DNA of 64,000 bases from CALOAD01 sp942491415 (GCA_942491415.1 CALOAD010000014.1:372001-436000), one strand, 5' to 3'. Counted from the first letter of the stretch, positions 44,003 to 53,168 are shown. Notes: generated by a model from the sequence alone, not told the origin. Program-made: numbers and translations.

Positions 44003-44150
44003 ATAAATATTCCCCTTTTATACAATTTATTTCTGCTGTAAAATTAATTTTAGTAAAAAAACTTTCTATATATATTTTAAATACTATCCAAAATAATAAT
44101 TGCCAAATTGACACCTTATTTTAAAATTTTGTAAATATCGAGGTAAAAAA

Positions 44151-45917
44151 TTGAACACTAAAACAATAAAAAAAATCTTTAAAAATACTTTATTAAGCTT
44201 ATTATTGTTATTTTGCACCTCTTTAAGTTTATTCGCCCAAGAAGAAATAGAGATTCTTGTAGTTTACCCAAAACCAAATTCTGAAATAACTGCAAAATCC
44301 ACTTTTATAATCGGAAGCTCCGAACCGGGATCAAAAATCCTTATCAACAATAAACCTGCAAAAGTTTATACTAACGGATCTTTTGTTGAAATTTTCCCTT
44401 TAAAACCTGGAGAAAACACAATAACAGTAAAATCATCAAAAAACGGGCGAAACGGAGTTTTATCATACAATATCTCAACTCCCGAAAAGCCAAAAACAAT
44501 ACCTCATAAACCACTTATAATTGATGAACTTTCAATAACTCCTCAAAAAAATATTATTTGCAAACCGGGTGATATTATCAGTGTTCAATTTACAGGCTCA
44601 ACAGGTTATGACGGGGTTTTCAACATTGACGGTGTTAAAAACATCCAAATGAAAGAAATAACAAAAGCAGGACAAAAAGGTATCTACAAAGGATATTACA
44701 CCGTAAAACAAAAAGACAATTTTAAAAATGCCAAAATCTTTGTAAGGCTCAAAAACAGATTCACTCGTCTCACAAAACACTCAAGTGCAACTGTATCTAC
44801 ATTGAAAAAAGAAAATTATTTGATCGGAAAAATAAAAGCAAACAACACCACAGTAAGAGTAGCGCCTAAAAAAGCTCGACTCACTCCCTTGGAGAAGAGT
44901 ACCCTCATTGCAATTACAGGACAAAGAAACGGATATTATCGATTTAAAAAAACAAACAACAAACAATCCTGGACTCCCGAAACAGGTGTAAATATAATTG
45001 AAATCAGCCAAATTCAACCTTCATCCGAAATCAAAAATATAAATGTTTTTGAAGATAAAGACAGTATTTTTATAAAAATCCCCTTAAATGAAAAACTGCC
45101 CGTAGATTTGAATGAACAAAAAAACTCTATTATCCTTGATATCTACGGAGCAAAAGCAAACATTGATCAAATTACATATAACCACGTTAAATCAATAAAA
45201 GAAATTAACTGGGAACAACCTAACGATAACTCTTTTAGATTAAAAATAGAACCGGAATTTCAACAACTTTGGGGTTATAGGTATTTCTTTTTTGGCAACG
45301 ACCTTGTTTTAAAAATAAGAAAAACACCTAAAATCAACCCTATAAATCCTTTAAAAGGTCAAATTATAGCAATAGATCCGGGACACGGTGCGGATGAACT
45401 GGGTGCTGTAGGACCAACAGGAATTCCTGAAAAAACAGTAAACTTGAGAATCTTCGAACACCTTAAAAAAGAGCTTGAAAAAAATGGTGCTATTGTAATA
45501 ACAACAAGAGAAACCGATGATATAAACCCTGATCTTTATGAAAGATCAGAAATAGCAAGAAAAAATAATGCCATAGTTTTGCTAAGCATCCATAATAATG
45601 CACTTCCTGATGGTAAAAACCCTTACAAGACCCATGGTACAAGTGTCTACTATTATCACTCACAAGCCCTACCTCTTGCTAAATCTCTTCAAAATGATTT
45701 GGTGACTGACCTTGAATTTAAAGATCTCGGTGTATTTTGGGGAAGCCTTGCCCTCACAAGACCAACTGAACCGGTATCAGTCTTGCTGGAAATAGCTTTT
45801 ATGATCCATCCTGATGAATACGCGAAAATAATCACCCCTGCTTATCAAAAACTTGCTGCAAAATCTATAACCAAAAGTCTTAAAAATTATTTTTTGCAAA
45901 AAGGTGAAAAACAATAA
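44151..45917 (+). CDS. N-acetylmuramoyl-L-alanine amidase (AmiC-like, Amidase_3)
   Basis: This exported cell-wall hydrolase has 588 residues. A signal peptide (LLSLLLLFCTSLSLFA, about 13-28) is followed by an N-terminal beta-rich region with an AMIN-like or SH3-like arrangement (EILVVYPKPNSEITAKSTFI; YGAKANIDQITY). The catalytic zinc amidase domain lies in about 400-585, with AIDPGHGADELGA (His ligand), GIPEKTVNL (Glu ligand), LLSIHNNALPDG (His ligand) and LLEIAFMIHPDE (catalytic Glu). It cleaves the amide bond between MurNAc and L-alanine and would help daughter-cell separation. The start is TTG with GAGG seven bases before. It has no amidase-activator partner nearby. Confidence 0.9.
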   Translation: MNTKTIKKIFKNTLLSLLLLFCTSLSLFAQEEIEILVVYPKPNSEITAKSTFIIGSSEPGSKILINNKPAKVYTNGSFVEIFPLKPGENTITVKSSKNGRNGVLSYNISTPEKPKTIPHKPLIIDELSITPQKNIICKPGDIISVQFTGSTGYDGVFNIDGVKNIQMKEITKAGQKGIYKGYYTVKQKDNFKNAKIFVRLKNRFTRLTKHSSATVSTLKKENYLIGKIKANNTTVRVAPKKARLTPLEKSTLIAITGQRNGYYRFKKTNNKQSWTPETGVNIIEISQIQPSSEIKNINVFEDKDSIFIKIPLNEKLPVDLNEQKNSIILDIYGAKANIDQITYNHVKSIKEINWEQPNDNSFRLKIEPEFQQLWGYRYFFFGNDLVLKIRKTPKINPINPLKGQIIAIDPGHGADELGAVGPTGIPEKTVNLRIFEHLKKELEKNGAIVITTRETDDINPDLYERSEIARKNNAIVLLSIHNNALPDGKNPYKTHGTSVYYYHSQALPLAKSLQNDLVTDLEFKDLGVFWGSLALTRPTEPVSVLLEIAFMIHPDEYAKIITPAYQKLAAKSITKSLKNYFLQKGEKQ

Positions 45918-46000
45918 AAAAGTTCTTTAATCTTTATAATACATAATTTTAATTTTTTATTTTATTTACGTATCAATACCCACACGTGAATTTCAAATAG

Positions 46001-46016
46001 TGCTATACTTTATAAT
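46001..46016 (+). promoter_or_regulatory. -10 elements before the pilin-like gene
   Basis: An extended -10 (TGCTATACT, 46001-46009) is directly followed by TATAAT (46011-46016), 27-42 bases before the start codon. No clear -35 is visible. Confidence 0.4.
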
Positions 46017-46042
46017 AGTTTTAAATATTAAAGGACATAACG

Positions 46043-46738
46043 ATGAAAAACAAACAATCAGGTTTTACTTTAGCAGAAGTATTAATAACACTCACCGTAA
46101 TAGGAGTTGTAGCTGCACTTTCTATCCCTACCCTTCTAAGTAGCTCGAATGACGCCGGCGATGTTACCAGATTAAAAAAAGTTTATGCAACTTTTACAAA
46201 TGCTGCAAAACTATACGAAGCTGAAGAAGGCAGTATTTCAAGCGCTTTTACAACAGCTGGTGGTGCTTCTTCGGGTACAGCTTCAAAAGCAGCTTTTGAA
46301 GCTGTTTTTATGCCTTATTTAAATATAATCAAATACTGTGGCGCAGATAAAGGTTGCTGGCATGATGGTCCTACCAAACATTTAGGTGGAACACAATATC
46401 ATGCAACTCTAGATACTCAATGGGATGGTAATTACGCAAAAGCCATATTGGCAGATGGAATCACTATAACATTTTCGAGCCTTGCTTCTAACTGCACAAC
46501 TGACAATGGTGATGGTCCTTTAGACAATACTTGTGGAAATTTTGTTATAGATATAAACGGAAGTAAAGGTCCTAATCAAGTGGGTAGAGATTATTTTGAT
46601 TTTTGGATAACACGATCAGGTGTATATCCTATGGGTTCTTATAATGATGGGAAGAGTTGCAGTTCAAGTAGTTCAACTTGGGATACAGAAGCCGGTTGTA
46701 CTGCAAAAATTCTTGCTGAAGGTGAAATAAATTATTAA
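46043..46738 (+). CDS. Type IV pilin-like protein with prepilin leader
   Basis: The 231-residue protein has a short basic leader (MKNKQSG) followed by the prepilin-peptidase motif FTLAEVLITLTVIGVVAALSI with Glu at +5 of the mature protein. The hydrophobic helix (about 8-30) anchors it. The C-terminal globular region is Gly/Ser/Asn-rich with paired Cys (KYCGADKGCW; NCTTDNGDGPLDNTCGN; SCSSSSST, GCTAKI), probably disulfide-bonded. It ends GCTAKILAEGEINY. These proteins form pili or type II pseudopili; no pilus assembly genes are adjacent. A similar C-terminal relic lies at 1918-2016. It is preceded by AAAGGA. Confidence 0.88.
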   Translation: MKNKQSGFTLAEVLITLTVIGVVAALSIPTLLSSSNDAGDVTRLKKVYATFTNAAKLYEAEEGSISSAFTTAGGASSGTASKAAFEAVFMPYLNIIKYCGADKGCWHDGPTKHLGGTQYHATLDTQWDGNYAKAILADGITITFSSLASNCTTDNGDGPLDNTCGNFVIDINGSKGPNQVGRDYFDFWITRSGVYPMGSYNDGKSCSSSSSTWDTEAGCTAKILAEGEINY

Positions 46739-46755
46739 TAATAAAAATTTTATTT

Positions 46756-46791
46756 AATATCAGGATTTTTTGTTTAAAAAATCCTGATATT
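46756..46791. other. Perfect hairpin after the pilin-like gene
   Basis: A 16-base stem pairs 46756-46771 with 46776-46791 around GTTT. There is no T-tract after it, so as a rho-independent terminator it is atypical. It separates the pilin-like gene from the aminotransferase. Confidence 0.5.
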
Positions 46792-46848
46792 AAGGTATAA
46801 TTTCTTGAAACCAATTTAACAGCTAAAATCGTGAAAGGTAATAAAAAC

Positions 46849-48111
46849 ATGCAAATAAATATCGATGTTAAGGCGTTATACTCAGACTATGTAAAAACTC
46901 TCGAAACTTATATTATGTTTCGAATTAAACAAGACACTCTAAGATTAACACCTGAACTTGAAGCTAAAAACAGAACTCCTATTAATTTAAGTATTGGTGC
47001 ACCTGTTCAAGCTCCACCTAAATTTGTAATAGATGCTTTGAAGAAATCTCTTGATACACAAGGTATTCATTCCTATTCTGTGCCAAAAGGTGAAGCCTTC
47101 TTTGCCGAAGCAGTTGCAAAAAGAATGAAAAACAGATTTGACGTTGAAGTAAATACAAAAACAGAAGTTTGTTCTTTAGTTGGATCAAAAGAAGGTCTTG
47201 CAAATATTTTCAGAACTTTAATAAATCCGACTTTAAACGAAAAAGAACAAGATATAATTTTAATACCGGATCCCGGATATGCTTCATACAAAGAGCAAAT
47301 AAGAGTTATTGGAGGAAATCCTTATTCTATTCCTTTAACTTACGAAAATAAATTCATGCCGGAACCCGAAGATATATTAAATCAACTGGAAAAAGAAGGT
47401 TTAAATCCTTCAAAAGTAAAAGCTTTGGTTATTAATTATCCTAATAACCCTCTAGGAGCTACTGCAACAAGAGAATACTTGCAAAAAATTGTTGACTTTT
47501 GTAGAACTAAAAATATTTTACTTATAAGTGACTTGGCTTATGCTGACATGTATTTCGCTGATCAAGAAGCCCCTGCAAGTATTTTGGAATTTGAAGGCGC
47601 AAAAGATATAGCTATAGAATTTCACAGTTTAAGCAAACCTTATGCAATGACGGGATGGCGTATCGGCTGGGCTTGCGGTAACGCAGATGCTGTAGGAATA
47701 CTTGCAAAAATGAAAGCAACAGTAGACACAGGAATCTTCAAAGCCGTTCAAAAGGCTGCTTCAGAGATTTTGACTTCAAAAGAAGGCGATAAATATATAA
47801 AAGAAAGCAATAAAAACTATCAGAAAAAACAAGAAATAATGGTTAAAGGCTTTAAGGAGCTTGGCTGGGATGTAGATAATTTGATTATTCCAAAAGCTAC
47901 GTTCTACTTATGGCTTCCTATTCCACCTTCTTACAACTCTGCTGAAACTTTCTGTCAGGAAATGCTTCAAAAATCAGGTATTGTAGTAGTACCGGGTACG
48001 GGTTTTGGGTCGTACGGAGAAGGATTCTTCAGAGTATCTATCGTCGCTTCTGATGATAGTTTAAAGGAAGTTATCTCAAGAATGAAAAAAGACGGTTTTT
48101 TCTTTAAATAA
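46849..48111 (+). CDS. dapL: LL-diaminopimelate aminotransferase-like PLP enzyme
   Basis: This protein of 420 residues is a class I/II PLP-dependent aminotransferase. Landmarks are INLSIGAPVQAPPKFVIDALKKS, SYSVPKGEAFF, SLVGSKEGLANI, IPDPGYASYKEQIRV, NYPNNPLGATA, and FHSLSKPYAMTGWRIGWACGNA with the PLP-binding Lys in SLSK. Also present is KATFYLWLPIP followed by a GVVVVPGTGFGSYGEGFFR-type C-terminus. This pattern matches DapL-type enzymes that make LL-diaminopimelate directly for lysine and peptidoglycan synthesis; a related alanine transaminase cannot be excluded. ATG at 46849 is chosen since AAAGGT lies ten bases ahead of it; a GTG upstream is in frame. Confidence 0.72.
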   Translation: MQINIDVKALYSDYVKTLETYIMFRIKQDTLRLTPELEAKNRTPINLSIGAPVQAPPKFVIDALKKSLDTQGIHSYSVPKGEAFFAEAVAKRMKNRFDVEVNTKTEVCSLVGSKEGLANIFRTLINPTLNEKEQDIILIPDPGYASYKEQIRVIGGNPYSIPLTYENKFMPEPEDILNQLEKEGLNPSKVKALVINYPNNPLGATATREYLQKIVDFCRTKNILLISDLAYADMYFADQEAPASILEFEGAKDIAIEFHSLSKPYAMTGWRIGWACGNADAVGILAKMKATVDTGIFKAVQKAASEILTSKEGDKYIKESNKNYQKKQEIMVKGFKELGWDVDNLIIPKATFYLWLPIPPSYNSAETFCQEMLQKSGIVVVPGTGFGSYGEGFFRVSIVASDDSLKEVISRMKKDGFFFK

Positions 48112-48130
48112 AATCTAATCTCAAAAATTT

Positions 48131-48175
48131 AAGACAATGAAAAACGAAGCTAATTGCTTCGTTTTTCATTGTCTT
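48131..48175. terminator. Strong hairpin after the aminotransferase
   Basis: A perfect 20-base stem pairs 48131-48150 with 48156-48175 around TAATT. It lies 20 bases beyond the stop codon. There is little T-tract outside the stem, but its own 3' arm is T-rich. Confidence 0.75.
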
Positions 48176-48325
48176 AAATAAGCTTCTACAAAAAGCTTTA
48201 TCAATATTACCCTTAAAAATTTCAAATATAACCACCTTGATTATTACATCTTGTGATTAAAAACAACAAAAACCCGATCATAATCTTTCCATCAGTTTAT
48301 TTGTAAAAAATTGAGAGGAAAAGTC

Positions 48326-48628
48326 ATGGAAATGGAAACACAAAATGTTGAAACTAAAGAACTTAACGTAAAAATGGAAGAAATCAGTGAAAAAATCTTT
48401 GATATGCAAGATAAAATGGTGGGCAATTTCAACAATGCAATGAGCGGAACAGCTCAAAAGCTTGATTCCACAGCTGATAAACTTCACCAAACAGCTAAAT
48501 TCATCCGAAATAAAAACGTAAACACACTAAAATCCGACATTACGAATATTATAGAAAAACACCCCGGAAAATCAGCAGGTATAATATTTCTGTTTGGTTT
48601 TTTAATCGGAAAAGTACTATCCCGTTAA
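48326..48628 (+). CDS. DUF883/YqjD-like membrane-anchored protein
   Basis: The 100-residue protein has a charged helical N-terminal part (about 5-75, AQKLDSTADKLHQTAKFIRN) and one C-terminal membrane segment preceded by EKHPGKSAGIIFLFGFLIGK. This tail motif is characteristic of the ElaB/YqjD/DUF883 group, which are ribosome- or membrane-associated stationary-phase proteins in E. coli. ATG at 48326 is chosen because GAGAGG lies ahead; a TTG at 48311 is in frame. The two following genes encode a holin-like and a DUF3618-like protein, reproducing the YqjD-YqjE order. Confidence 0.7.
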   Translation: MEMETQNVETKELNVKMEEISEKIFDMQDKMVGNFNNAMSGTAQKLDSTADKLHQTAKFIRNKNVNTLKSDITNIIEKHPGKSAGIIFLFGFLIGKVLSR

Positions 48629-48638
48629 GGAGGTCTCA

Positions 48639-49046
48639 ATGTCAGTAAATACAGCCGAAACCCTAAAATCACCTAAAGCTTTACTCAAAGGACTTTTGGA
48701 AGATTTAACAGCTCTTTTATCAAAACACGTAGAACTTTATAAACTCGAAGTAAAAGAAGAAGCAAAATTTTCAATGATGGCAACATTAAGCGTCATCATA
48801 GGAGCACTTGTCGGCTACACCAGTCTTACTTTCATCGGGTTATTTTTTATCTTTTTGTTAAGTGAGTTTTTCTCAATGTGGTTCTCATCTCTTGTGGTAG
48901 CCATAGTTTTCCTAGTTATTTCAGGCTCAACTTTTTACTTTGCAAAAAAATACCTTGGTGAAATCAAAAAAGGAAATGACTCTGTTTTAGATCAAACAAT
49001 GAAAACAATGGAGAGTGCGAAAAAATGGTTACTAAAGCTGAAATAG
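48639..49046 (+). CDS. YqjE/holin-superfamily-III-like membrane protein
   Basis: The 135-residue protein begins with an amphipathic helix (LLEDLTALLSKHVELYKLEVKEEAKFS). Two membrane segments follow (about 50-72 and 78-100), then a charged tail. This is the pattern of the phage-holin-3_6/YqjE family (DUF1469), known in many Gram-negatives as a house-keeping membrane protein rather than a phage holin. AAGGAGG precedes the ATG. It starts 10 bases after the YqjD-like gene and overlaps the next gene by 22 bases. Confidence 0.75.
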   Translation: MSVNTAETLKSPKALLKGLLEDLTALLSKHVELYKLEVKEEAKFSMMATLSVIIGALVGYTSLTFIGLFFIFLLSEFFSMWFSSLVVAIVFLVISGSTFYFAKKYLGEIKKGNDSVLDQTMKTMESAKKWLLKLK

Positions 49047-49324
49047 TAAAAGAAATAGAAAATACCAGATTTAAAATCAATAACTCAATGGACGATGTGT
49101 CCGAAATGATACACGAACAACTTAATCTTAAAAAACAAATCAAAACAAACCCCGGACATACAATATTTATAGCGGCTTTATTAGGCTTTTCACTTGCTGC
49201 TCTTGCCACAAAACCGGGTCGACATTTTTTAAAAGCCATTCTTAAGCCGGCAGGAGTCCTTGGCACCGCCTATCTCTCAGATATGACAATGAAAATATTA
49301 AAAAGAAAAATCAAAGAAATGTAG
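49025..49324 (+). CDS. DUF3618/YqjD-like membrane protein
   Basis: This 99-residue protein starts with a helical segment (EIVKEIENTRFKINNSMDDVSEM) that resembles the DUF3618 N-terminus. A TNPGHTIFIAALLGFSLAAL membrane segment follows, with the same 'PG' preceding the anchor as in YqjD. The rest is basic. The ATG overlaps the end of the holin-like gene. The three genes 48326-49324 form one operon of small inner-membrane proteins, probably involved in envelope or ribosome association. Function not known. Confidence 0.68.
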   Translation: MVTKAEIVKEIENTRFKINNSMDDVSEMIHEQLNLKKQIKTNPGHTIFIAALLGFSLAALATKPGRHFLKAILKPAGVLGTAYLSDMTMKILKRKIKEM

Positions 49325-49440
49325 AGTCTTCATATAAAATTTCTTTAGATTTTACCTTGAGTATGCATAATATTACATATGCATACTTTTTACTGGAAAA
49401 AATGCATCGTTAAAAGTTATAAATTATAGTGAGGCTGGAA

Positions 49441-50967
49441 ATGAATAAAACTGTTCTACTTTGCATCTTGGACGGATGGGGACTCGATAGAAATAATTGC
49501 CCCAAAAATGCCATTACAAAAGCTAAAACACCTGTTTTCGATAATCTTCTAAATGAATATCCTAACACATATATATATGCTGACGGTGAACATGTGGGAC
49601 TTCCTGAAGGGCAAATGGGCAACTCAGAAGTGGGACACCTTAATATGGGAGCAGGAAGAACTGTATACCAAGAGCTTACAAGAATTAATAAATCTATAAA
49701 AGATGGCGATTTTTTTGAAAATCAAGAATTTATAAACGCAATAAACCACGCAAAAGAAAACGATTCAGCTCTTCATTTAATGGGTCTGGTAAGTGATGGC
49801 GGTGTTCACAGTTCTATAGAGCATCTTTTTGCGCTAATCGAAATGGCAAAGAAAAAAGGCTTATCAAAAGTCTATGTCCACGCATTCCTTGACGGAAGAG
49901 ATACTCCCCCTCAAAGTGCAATTGAATACGTTTCTCAAGTTGACGCAAAATTAAAATCATTAGGACTTCCTAAAGTAGCTTCCGTTATTGGCAGATACTA
50001 TGTAATGGATCGTGATAACAGATGGGACAGAGTTGAAAAAGCCTATAGCTGCTTGCTTTTAGGAGAGGGAGAAAAAGCTGAGAATGCGGAAGAGGCTATT
50101 AAAAACTCTTATGAAAAAGGTAATAACGATGAATTTGTATTACCAACAATTGTAAATGTTGAAAACTCAAGAATTTCTGATAACGATGCGGTAATATTCT
50201 TTAACTATAGACCCGATAGAGCCAGAGAAATCACAAGATCCATTAATGAAGCAGATTTTAAAGGTTTTGAACGTGCAAAAACATTAAAAAACCTATATTA
50301 CATCTGCATGGCTCAATACGATGAAAGCTTTGGACTTCCTATTGCCTTTCCTCCTCAAAAATTAACAAATATTTTAGGTGACGTACTTCAAAAAAATGGT
50401 ATCAAACAATTTAGAACCGCTGAAACAGAAAAATATGCACACGTGACTTTTTTCTTTAACGGTGGGCTTGAAGAACCATTTGCAGATGAAACAAGAGTAT
50501 TGGTATCATCTCCTAAAGTTGCTACTTATGACCTTCAGCCCGAAATGAGCGCTTATGAGGTTGTTCAAAAAGTAGTGGGAGCCGTTGAATCAAAAGAATA
50601 TCAATACATAATGGTTAATTTTGCAAATCCTGATATGGTAGGTCATACAGGCGTAATGGATGCAGCAGTAAAAGCGATAGAAGTGGTTGATGAATGCGTC
50701 GGGAAAATAGTTGATGCGGTTAAAAAAACAGATACTATAATGTTAGTAACCGCTGATCACGGTAATGCCGAATGCATGGAAGACCCTGAAACTCATAAAC
50801 CATTTACCGCACATACCACAAACCCTGTTCCTTTCCTTGTTGTAAATGACAAAGACGATGTCAAGTTGATGAAAGACGGTGCTTTATGTGATATTGCTCC
50901 TACAATTTTAAAACTTTACGGCATCGAAAAACCTGCTGAAATGACAGGTCGATCAATAATCGAATAA
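49441..50967 (+). CDS. gpmI: 2,3-bisphosphoglycerate-independent phosphoglycerate mutase
   Basis: GpmI interconverts 3- and 2-phosphoglycerate with two Mn2+ ions. The 508 residues have the alkaline-phosphatase-like catalytic domain: LCILDGWGLD (metal Asp), the phosphoserine motif NSEVGHLNMGAGR and HAFLDGRDTPP. Then come FFNYRPDRAREITR, KYAHVTFFFNGG, NFANPDMVGHTG, TADHGNAECM and AHTTNPVPF. Complete. ATG at 49441 is chosen over a GTG at 49429. Together with enolase (41222) it covers the lower glycolytic pathway in this window. A bidirectional terminator follows. Confidence 0.97.
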   Translation: MNKTVLLCILDGWGLDRNNCPKNAITKAKTPVFDNLLNEYPNTYIYADGEHVGLPEGQMGNSEVGHLNMGAGRTVYQELTRINKSIKDGDFFENQEFINAINHAKENDSALHLMGLVSDGGVHSSIEHLFALIEMAKKKGLSKVYVHAFLDGRDTPPQSAIEYVSQVDAKLKSLGLPKVASVIGRYYVMDRDNRWDRVEKAYSCLLLGEGEKAENAEEAIKNSYEKGNNDEFVLPTIVNVENSRISDNDAVIFFNYRPDRAREITRSINEADFKGFERAKTLKNLYYICMAQYDESFGLPIAFPPQKLTNILGDVLQKNGIKQFRTAETEKYAHVTFFFNGGLEEPFADETRVLVSSPKVATYDLQPEMSAYEVVQKVVGAVESKEYQYIMVNFANPDMVGHTGVMDAAVKAIEVVDECVGKIVDAVKKTDTIMLVTADHGNAECMEDPETHKPFTAHTTNPVPFLVVNDKDDVKLMKDGALCDIAPTILKLYGIEKPAEMTGRSIIE

Positions 50968-50987
50968 AATGAATCTAAATTTTGTAT

Positions 50988-51024
50988 AAAAAAACGAGGA
51001 GCTGATATAGCTCCTCGTTTTTTT
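50988..51024. terminator. Bidirectional terminator between gpmI and the SOD gene
   Basis: A 16-base stem pairs 50988-51003 with 51009-51024 around GATAT, with A-tract on one side and T-tract on the other. The two flanking genes converge on it. Confidence 0.88.
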
Positions 51025-51035
51025 AGCTTTTTACT

Positions 51036-51686
51036 TTAATCCAAATCATCAAAACGTCTTGAAACAACATCCCAATTAATTTCTTTGACTATATTATTTA
51101 AATAACTTTTTTTATCGATACCATAGTCAATCATAAAAGCATGTTCCCATACGTCTAAAACCACTATAGGTACAAGGTCTATAGGCGCATGTAAATCATG
51201 TTCATCTATTATCATATTTTGTAATTTATTTATCTTTTTATTAAAAAATGTAATCGCCCAACCCGATCTTGCTGATTTTCCTGTTGCTTTCAAATCTAAA
51301 AGATATTTTTCATAAGAACCAAAATCCTTAATTATTTTGCTTTTTAGCTCCTCAGAAGGCATTGTTTTTTTAGCTGTTAAATTAGAAAAATATAATTCAT
51401 GTAAAACCGCACCGTTATGGGCAAATGATCTCGAAATGTTTAATGCTCTGTAATCGGAATAAGTTGGATTAGCAACTTGTTTATCAGCTTTAGGCAGTTT
51501 TTTATTAAGCTCATTGATTTTTTTAACATATCCTTTATAAAGTTTAAGGTGTTGCTCTATTTGAGAACTTCCTATACTTTGCAGTGAACCTTTTAAATAA
51601 CTAAAATCTTTTGCTTGATATTCAGCTGCTGCAGGCAAATTAAAAAAAAATAAAAATATCGATAAAATTAAAAGTCTAACTAACAT
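51036..51686 (-). CDS. Exported iron/manganese superoxide dismutase
   Basis: This protein of 216 residues has an N-terminal signal peptide (LLILSIFLFFFNLPAAA, to about residue 21) fused to a Fe/Mn-SOD fold. Four metal ligands are present in the right order: His46 (EQHLKLYKGYV), His96 (VLHELYF), Asp178 and His182 (VVLDVWEHAFMIDYG). The signature DxWEHAF is clear. Most Fe/Mn-SODs are cytoplasmic; this one would act in the periplasm or outside. Metal specificity (Fe versus Mn) cannot be read. Its start codon overlaps the last 7 bases of the upstream uvsE gene. Confidence 0.88.
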   Translation of the reverse strand: MLVRLLILSIFLFFFNLPAAAEYQAKDFSYLKGSLQSIGSSQIEQHLKLYKGYVKKINELNKKLPKADKQVANPTYSDYRALNISRSFAHNGAVLHELYFSNLTAKKTMPSEELKSKIIKDFGSYEKYLLDLKATGKSARSGWAITFFNKKINKLQNMIIDEHDLHAPIDLVPIVVLDVWEHAFMIDYGIDKKSYLNNIVKEINWDVVSRRFDDLD

Positions 51687-52555
51687 AATTTCTCCTTTTG
51701 TTTTTTTATGAAAGGTAAAATCGCTTTTTCTTTTCCTTTTGCCTCAACCATAGTATCAAAATGAGGGCTTATAATAATATTCTCAATTAAATAAGAGTGG
51801 GCTCCCGGATTTTTATCAGGATTTTGCTCTGAATAATGAATCTTAGGTTTTTCCTTCCAGGTGCTCATTGCGCTTTTTAAATCATCTTCCCATCGAGCAT
51901 TTTTTTCATGATTTAATTGCCAATGAAAATAATCAACCAATACTGTAATATCTGTTTTCTCATGAATTTTCATTATCTGCCTTACAGTCCAGCTTTTTTC
52001 ATCATTTTCTATAACAATTCTTTTTCTTACATTTTCAGGCAATTTATTATAATTAGCTATAAATCTTTTGGAAGTTTGCGCTCTATCTTCGTAGACGCCA
52101 CCGACATGTATAATAATTTTATGCTCAAACCCCAAACACATTCGATCAAAAAATTCCGAATGAAATAACAAATCTTTGATTGATTTTTCTACAACATCAT
52201 CTCTTGGCGAACCAAGATTGATAAACTGAGGAAGATGTGAAGAAACCCTCATTTTATTAGTGTTTATATAATCGCCAATTTTCTTGATTTCTTTCTCGAG
52301 AGTTTCAAGTCCCCAGCTAAAATCTTTATGAGTTGCAAATGGAAACATCGAAGCACTTAATCTATACATATAAATTCCGTGAGCTTTATTCCATTTTAAA
52401 ATCTTTAAAGTATCGTTTAAATTTTGTTTTGCTAAGTTTATACAATATTCTATAGGATCAGCTTGTTTTAAAAGCGTAGAGATCCGACAACTTCTTGCAG
52501 GAGTTGTTCCGTCTTTTTCTTGAAGGGTCAAATTAGAACAAGCATATCCAATCAT
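51680..52555 (-). CDS. uvsE: UV damage endonuclease UvsE
   Basis: UvsE nicks DNA 5' of UV photoproducts, starting an alternative excision repair path. The 291 residues show the family start MIGYACSNLTLQEKD and the TIM-barrel motifs YRLSASMFPFATHKD, RVSSHLPQFINLGSP, HVGGVYEDRAQTSKRF, RIVIENDEKSWTV, VLVDYFHWQLNHE and HYSEQNPDKNPGAHS. The metal ligands in these segments are present. It is transcribed ahead of the exported SOD with a 7-base overlap. Downstream of rpsO but separated from it by a terminator. Confidence 0.92.
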   Translation of the reverse strand: MIGYACSNLTLQEKDGTTPARSCRISTLLKQADPIEYCINLAKQNLNDTLKILKWNKAHGIYMYRLSASMFPFATHKDFSWGLETLEKEIKKIGDYINTNKMRVSSHLPQFINLGSPRDDVVEKSIKDLLFHSEFFDRMCLGFEHKIIIHVGGVYEDRAQTSKRFIANYNKLPENVRKRIVIENDEKSWTVRQIMKIHEKTDITVLVDYFHWQLNHEKNARWEDDLKSAMSTWKEKPKIHYSEQNPDKNPGAHSYLIENIIISPHFDTMVEAKGKEKAILPFIKKQKEKLC

Positions 52556-52657
52556 AACTTGATTATTTTATCAAATACTTTAGTATTATTTATTAGTCTT
52601 TAAGCCATTATCAATACTATTGTTTAATTTTATACATTAATAAAATTATTTTTCATT

Positions 52658-52692
52658 AAAAAGAAGCTACGCAAAATGCGTAGCTTCTTTTT
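52658..52692 (-). terminator. Terminator after rpsO
   Basis: A perfect 16-base hairpin pairs 52658-52673 with 52677-52692 around a three-base loop, starting about 20 bases beyond the rpsO stop. On the minus strand a T-rich end follows. Confidence 0.88.
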
Positions 52693-52713
52693 AAATCTTT
52701 TAAAAAATGAAAT

Positions 52714-52983
52714 TTAACCTCTGATACCAAGTTCTTTAATAAGGTCTCTGTATCTTTCAAGACCTTCTTTCTTAAGATATGCTAAAAGTCTTTTTCTTTT
52801 ACCTACCATCATCAAAAGACCTCTACGTCCTTGAAAATCTTTTTTATGTTCTTTTAGGTGTTCTGTAAGTTCTCTAACCTTTTCAGTTAAAAGAGCTACT
52901 TGAACCTCTACCGAACCTGTGTCTTTTTCACTTTTCTTGTGTTTTGAAATTACTTCTTGTTTACTAGCTAAATTGATAGTCAT
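52714..52983 (-). CDS. rpsO: Ribosomal protein S15
   Basis: S15 binds 16S rRNA in the central domain and bridges to 23S rRNA. The 89 residues match the family in length and sequence: HKKSEKDTGSVEVQVALLTE, LTEHLKEHKKDFQGRRGLL, VGKRKRLLAYLKKE and RYRDLIKELGIRG. ATG at 52983 is chosen to give the usual length, because an upstream in-frame TTG (53004) overlaps the Shine-Dalgarno GAGG. Single-gene unit with its own terminator. Confidence 0.97.
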   Translation of the reverse strand: MTINLASKQEVISKHKKSEKDTGSVEVQVALLTEKVRELTEHLKEHKKDFQGRRGLLMMVGKRKRLLAYLKKEGLERYRDLIKELGIRG

Positions 52984-53168
52984 CTTTATATTTTCCTCTT
53001 CCAATAAGAATATATTATCTGTTTAAATTGAATTCTAGCCTAATGATAATAACACTTCAAGTAAAAAAATCAAACAAAAAAAGTTTTTAACATATTTTGC
53101 AACATTAAAAACAAATAATAACGGGTGTTTAAAGACTATTAGTACAAAACTTTAATAACCGTTAATTT

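Noticed and set aside
46756..46791. Standard rho-independent terminator after the pilin-like gene
   Set aside because: The stem is perfect but has no T-tract on either strand, so it is listed only as an unexplained hairpin.
48639..49046. Phage holin and hence a prophage
   Set aside because: The family (YqjE-like) is chromosomal in many bacteria, the neighbours are YqjD/DUF3618-like, and no other phage gene is present.
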